Shown here: piece after piece, positions 6,465 to 9,361 of the stretch
Position numbering within the stretch: position 1 is the stretch's first letter
Layout: every line of letters starts with the position of its first letter
Assembly (NCBI GenBank): GCA_029258495.1
Contig: JARHYV010000152.1
Span: forward strand, 1 to 9,361
Direction: 5' to 3'
DNA length: 9,361 nucleotides
Origin: Faecousia sp.
GTDB taxonomy: Bacteria; Bacillota; Clostridia; Oscillospirales; Oscillospiraceae
Position numbers and translations under genes: made by a program
Notes under the pieces: generated by a model
Seen by the model: only the letters and a program-made list of their open reading frames with translations
What the model was told of the DNA's origin: nothing
The model's database searches: none

Positions 6465-6542
6465 ATGATCTGTCCATATGATCCGTCAAGCATGCGGAGC
6501 ATTTCCCTCAGTCATCGGATGTTTCACAGTCATTTCCCTGAG
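6465..6542. repeat. Two short direct-repeat pairs upstream of the glycosidase promoter
   Basis: ATGATCTGTC (6465-6474) recurs as ATGATCCGTC (6478-6487), one mismatch and a 13-bp period. CATTTCCCTCAG (6500-6511) recurs as CATTTCCCTGAG (6531-6542), one mismatch and a 31-bp period. All lie between the terminator and the -35 box at 6582, where activator sites could lie. Regulatory use is inferred. Confidence 0.4.
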
Positions 6543-6581
6543 AATTCATAAAATTTAAGTCTGCGAAAACCAAATTAGGTA

Positions 6582-6610
6582 TTCACAATGCACAATTTTT
6601 CATGTATAAT
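6582..6610 (+). promoter_or_regulatory. Near-consensus sigma-A promoter of the secreted glycosidase gene
   Basis: TTCACA (6582-6587), a 17-bp spacer, then a perfect TATAAT (6605-6610). The predicted start near 6617 leaves an untranslated leader of about 180 nt before the ATG at 6798. The surrounding sequence (6541-6615) is AT-rich. Confidence 0.8.
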
Positions 6611-6616
6611 ACACCC

Positions 6617-6797
6617 ATTCTTTGGTAATAACGCAATGCCACCCTCCAATCGTAGGATATTCCCATTGTCGGTATTTTCGGGCTTTGCTACAATGATTAC
6701 ACAAATGGCGTTGCTCGCCAGGGATGATCAAAATCATACATTCTAAGAGGGACGGATGCCAAAAGCGCATACCTCCCCCGGATAAGGAGAATGCATT
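6617..6797 (+). promoter_or_regulatory. Long structured 5' leader of the glycosidase mRNA
   Basis: A long-range 9-bp helix can form between 6633-6641 (GCAATGCCA) and 6706-6714 (TGGCGTTGC), with one G-U pair. It encloses a second helix, CATTGT (6664-6669) / ACAATG (6690-6695). A small hairpin, ATGAT (6724-6728) / ATCAT (6733-6737), follows. I do not recognise a known riboswitch class and see no T-run that would make a leader terminator. No short coding sequence with a ribosome binding site is evident. The folds are read directly from the sequence; function is unknown. Confidence 0.4.
6784..6790 (+). promoter_or_regulatory. Ribosome binding site fixing the glycosidase start
   Basis: AAGGAGA ends 7 nt before the ATG at 6798. 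An out-of-frame ATG at 6791 abuts the site and is too close to be used. Confidence 0.8.
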
Positions 6798-9361
6798 ATG
6801 AACCCCAAAAAACACATTGCGCGACTTCTTGCCACGGTTATGACCGTATCCGCACTGGGTGCGGCACAGGCTCCTGCACACGCCTACGGCCCTGAAAATG
6901 TTGCCATTCAGGTTCAATCCGAAAAGACCCCTGTGAAGGGTGCAAAGCAGGTGGGTGCCAACATCGAAATGTCCATGATCAGCGACGACATGTGGAATGC
7001 CAATGGTCACTGGATGGCTCAGTCCTTCCGGGCAGGCCAGCTGAACATGATGCGCTGGGGCTATGACGCATGGGCATTTGACTGGGAGAAGGAGGTTCCC
7101 CTGTCCTCCAATCGCTATTGGGGCGGTCTGAACAGTCAGGATGCCGCAGGAACCTTCGGCCTGCAAGAGTTCATCCAATTCTGTAAGCAGGAAAACATCG
7201 TCCCCTTCGTGATGATCCCCATGGAATCTCTGGATACCTTCGGCGGTGAGGCCAGCGTGGAAAAGATCAAGGAGCTGACTGCCTCCATGGCAGCTTATAT
7301 CGCGCAGCAGGGAATCGACCTGTGCTATTTTGACATGGGCAACGAGCCATGGAACAACGGTGCAAAATCCATCGCCAATGCCAAATATCTCGGCAGCCTG
7401 TTCCCGGAATTTCAGCAGATCGTAAAGAGCGCAAACCCCAACTTCAAGCTTGTTTTGCAGCGCGCTCCCGAAAACATCCTCTGGAACGGTTGGAACAAGG
7501 CTCTGGTTTCCGCAGCGAACGGAGCATTTGACGCCTATGATGACCACCGCTATTCCTTCTACGGATGGAACAAGTATTTTGACTATGACCGGGATGATAT
7601 CCTGACCCCCGGCACCCCCATCGAAGGCAAAGAGGGTATACTGGGTGAGTGCAACATCGGCTGGACGCCCATCGAAAGTAACTGGGATGCCGGCCATACC
7701 CGGGATATGGGCGGCAGCATGGCTCTGCTCAACGCGATGCTGAACATGGTCGAGGACGGCCGCTACAACTATATCGTCAGCTGGCCTTCCCACTACCCAA
7801 GCGATGCCTCCATCGACGGCTGCCCCCAGAATTCCTTCGGTTGGTTCGATCTGGATGAATGGTATCTGCATGAGGATACCGTTCGGCTGACCGGCCCTGC
7901 CCTTGCCCACCAGATCCTGAACCAGAATGTACTGGAAAATCAGCTGAAAGCCTCCAGTGATGCAGAAAAAGTCCGCGTATTCGCCTTCACCAACGATGAC
8001 GGGACAGATATGCGCGTGATCGTCCTGAACAAATGGGATCCCACCACTCTGACCATCCAAATCCCGGACGGGTTCAATTCGGTAAGTGCCATGATCCTGT
8101 CCGGCGAGAGCGTCTGGGATACCAAGCCTGAGTATAAGAGCCTGTTCAGTGGCAGCCAAGCCGTCACCGGCAGCAGCTACACCGGCAAGATCCCCGGCGA
8201 ATGCGTCGTCGTTTACGAATTCTCTGCCGACCGCAGCGACACCACACCTCTTGCCCCCGAGCCCATGGCACCCGGGGATGGCGAAACCGGCATCGGCACC
8301 GCTCAGACCTTCGTCTGGTCTGAGGCAGCGCGCAGCGAGAACTACCACCTGACCGTTTCCGCCAACGCAGACCTCTCAGACCCCATCATCGACACGGATA
8401 CCGGCTCTGCCTGCCGTTATCAGTCCTCTCGTGAGCTGCAGACCGGAACCACCTACTACTGGCAGGTCACATCCTCCAATCTTTCCGGAGCTGCCGCCAG
8501 CCCGATCCGGCAGTTCACCACCCTCGGGGAGCCTCCTGCCGTCGTTCCGGACGAGAATGCCGATACCTTCGTGTTCTACTCCGGTGACTCCACCGGCTCC
8601 ACCCATTTCCGCATCCCCTTCCTGTGGAATACGGCAAACGGCAATCTGATTGCCGGAGCGGATGCCAATTTCGGCAGCGGCGGCGACTCCGCCGAGAACA
8701 TCGATGTAGCATTCCGGCTGAAACCCAATGCAACTCAGTTCGGTGCCGCTGACGGCTGGGAAAACGGCTTTGTGCCGGATGCCCTGCACATGACGGACTA
8801 TGCAGACGAGGATGGCTACCGCCAGAAATCCGCCTCCTTTATCGACGGCGTGATCCTGCAGGATACCATGAACAGCGGACGCACTCTGCTGCTGGTGGAT
8901 GCCTTTGCGTGGAACGGCGGACTGTTTCAGCATCTCGCCGATGCCTCCGGCGGCACGCAGGTGCGCAATGTTGCCAAGGGTGACGGTTTCTGCACCATTG
9001 ACGGTCAGAAATATCTGCTGCTCTCCAGTCAGAATATCAAGGGCGACGGCAACGGCAAAACCGGAAACATCAACAACAACACCGACCGCACCAAATTCGA
9101 TTATGCCGCCGATATCTACGGCGCACCGGACGAAACCGGTCACTATCCCATCTATCGCCTGAACGGCACCCCACAGGGCTATTCCGCCTTCACCTCAAGT
9201 GTGGATGACAGCAATCTATCCTTGGGTGAAAAATCCGAATTCTCCCTGACACGGGATTATGAGCTGTGCAAAGACGGCGAATTGCTCACCGTTCAGCAGA
9301 AAAGCGGCGCAGACGAAACCCCCGGGCAGTCCGTCCCCATGCGGATCTTCTACGAGGACTC
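6798..9361 (+). CDS. Secreted multidomain glycosidase: GH-A-like domain, Fn3-like module and GH33 sialidase (partial)
   Basis: The frame is open from the ATG at 6798 to the window edge: 854 codons and no stop, so the C-terminus is missing. Residues 1-29 form a Sec signal peptide (MNPKKHIARLL, hydrophobic core, AHA-Y cleavage). Residues about 45-375 resemble a clan GH-A (beta/alpha)8 glycosidase of the GH51/GH39/GH79 kind. The likely acid/base is Glu183 in FDMGNEPW and the likely nucleophile is Glu284 in ILGECNIGW. Residues about 376-478 look like the C-terminal beta-sandwich of such enzymes. Residues about 484-577 are an Fn3-like module (YYWQV). From about 590 the sequence matches a GH33 sialidase of the NanI/NanA type: FRIP with Arg605, then GNLIAGADAN, ILQDT (687-691), TLLLVDAFAW, and the inserted domain around FCTIDGQKYLLL. 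The visible end (MRIFYED) approaches the site where these sialidases re-enter the propeller. Asn624 replaces a usual active-site Arg and the first Asp-box is unrecognisable. Secretion and both enzyme folds are well supported; substrates are not known. Confidence 0.88.
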   Translation, partial: MNPKKHIARLLATVMTVSALGAAQAPAHAYGPENVAIQVQSEKTPVKGAKQVGANIEMSMISDDMWNANGHWMAQSFRAGQLNMMRWGYDAWAFDWEKEVPLSSNRYWGGLNSQDAAGTFGLQEFIQFCKQENIVPFVMIPMESLDTFGGEASVEKIKELTASMAAYIAQQGIDLCYFDMGNEPWNNGAKSIANAKYLGSLFPEFQQIVKSANPNFKLVLQRAPENILWNGWNKALVSAANGAFDAYDDHRYSFYGWNKYFDYDRDDILTPGTPIEGKEGILGECNIGWTPIESNWDAGHTRDMGGSMALLNAMLNMVEDGRYNYIVSWPSHYPSDASIDGCPQNSFGWFDLDEWYLHEDTVRLTGPALAHQILNQNVLENQLKASSDAEKVRVFAFTNDDGTDMRVIVLNKWDPTTLTIQIPDGFNSVSAMILSGESVWDTKPEYKSLFSGSQAVTGSSYTGKIPGECVVVYEFSADRSDTTPLAPEPMAPGDGETGIGTAQTFVWSEAARSENYHLTVSANADLSDPIIDTDTGSACRYQSSRELQTGTTYYWQVTSSNLSGAAASPIRQFTTLGEPPAVVPDENADTFVFYSGDSTGSTHFRIPFLWNTANGNLIAGADANFGSGGDSAENIDVAFRLKPNATQFGAADGWENGFVPDALHMTDYADEDGYRQKSASFIDGVILQDTMNSGRTLLLVDAFAWNGGLFQHLADASGGTQVRNVAKGDGFCTIDGQKYLLLSSQNIKGDGNGKTGNINNNTDRTKFDYAADIYGAPDETGHYPIYRLNGTPQGYSAFTSSVDDSNLSLGEKSEFSLTRDYELCKDGELLTVQQKSGADETPGQSVPMRIFYED

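Noticed and set aside
6465..6542. Short repeats as a CRISPR array or transposon end
   Set aside because: There are only two copies of each 10-12-bp repeat, no spacers of uniform length, no flanking target duplication and no transposase.
6600..6737. A minus-strand peptide with CNHC and GWHC pairs, resembling a small zinc ribbon
   Set aside because: The ATG at 6737 has no Shine-Dalgarno sequence, the segment is short and overlaps the leader and promoter of the glycosidase gene, and the cysteine spacing matches no family I know. It could be a fragment of a decayed gene but cannot be supported.
6600..8348. A 582-codon open frame on the minus strand opposite the glycosidase gene
   Set aside because: It lies antiparallel to the GH-A-like and sandwich domains, which read coherently on the + strand with signal peptide, RBS and promoter. 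The minus frame has no ribosome binding site or recognisable domain.
8376..9143. A 255-codon minus-strand open frame opposite the sialidase region
   Set aside because: It is rich in Gly, Val and Ala with no domain, and is antisense to the conserved FRIP sialidase region.

Overview
The window looks like chromosomal DNA of a gut-type Firmicute (Clostridia, probably Oscillospiraceae/Ruminococcaceae). This is inferred from AGGAGG-type ribosome binding sites, strong rho-independent terminators after nearly every transcript, moderate GC content, and the gene content: a MATE pump, a MalY-type lyase, a DUF4300-like lipoprotein, and a secreted multidomain glycosidase with a sialidase module. A species cannot be named from the sequence alone. 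I see no tRNA, rRNA, CRISPR array, complete insertion sequence or phage gene.

Layout. (1) 1-591, +: C-terminal half of a MATE-family efflux transporter, cut by the window edge. (2) 597-647: a palindromic terminator between convergent genes. (3) 663-1874, -: a MalY/PatB-type PLP-dependent aminotransferase or C-S beta-lyase. (4) 1875-2074: a divergent promoter region. (5) 2075-3088, +: an Rhizobium etli ReAV-type L-asparaginase with all recognised catalytic and metal residues, followed by a terminator. (6) 3271-3825 and 3891-4730, +: a YgjP-like zinc metallopeptidase and a DUF4300-like lipoprotein, probably one transcript, ending in a very strong terminator. (7) 4866-5081 and 5078-5680, +: a two-cluster ferredoxin translationally coupled to a membrane protein with cysteine motifs of the Fer4_5/NapH type, followed by a 17-bp terminator stem. 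(8) 5926-6375, +: an unrecognised small helical protein whose 5' part is unusually AT-rich, with its own terminator. (9) 6376-6797: a regulatory stretch holding short direct repeats, a near-consensus sigma-A promoter (TTCACA-17-TATAAT) and a roughly 180-nt leader that can fold. (10) 6798 to the window end, +: a very large secreted protein still open at base 9361.

The last gene is the most notable item. It has 854 readable codons without a stop. They encode a signal peptide, a clan GH-A-like (beta/alpha)8 glycosidase with its C-terminal beta-sandwich, an Fn3-like module, and the first part of a GH33 sialidase. I do not recognise this combination as a standard architecture. It suggests an extracellular enzyme that could remove sialic acid and also cut a second linkage of the same host glycan. 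The visible sialidase part keeps the FRIP arginine but has Asn where most GH33 enzymes have a second active-site Arg, and its first Asp-box is not recognisable.

The other genes are mostly independent transcription units serving amino-acid metabolism (lyase, asparaginase), electron transfer (ferredoxin pair), transport (MATE) and the cell envelope (lipoprotein). Nothing in the sequence links them functionally to the glycosidase.
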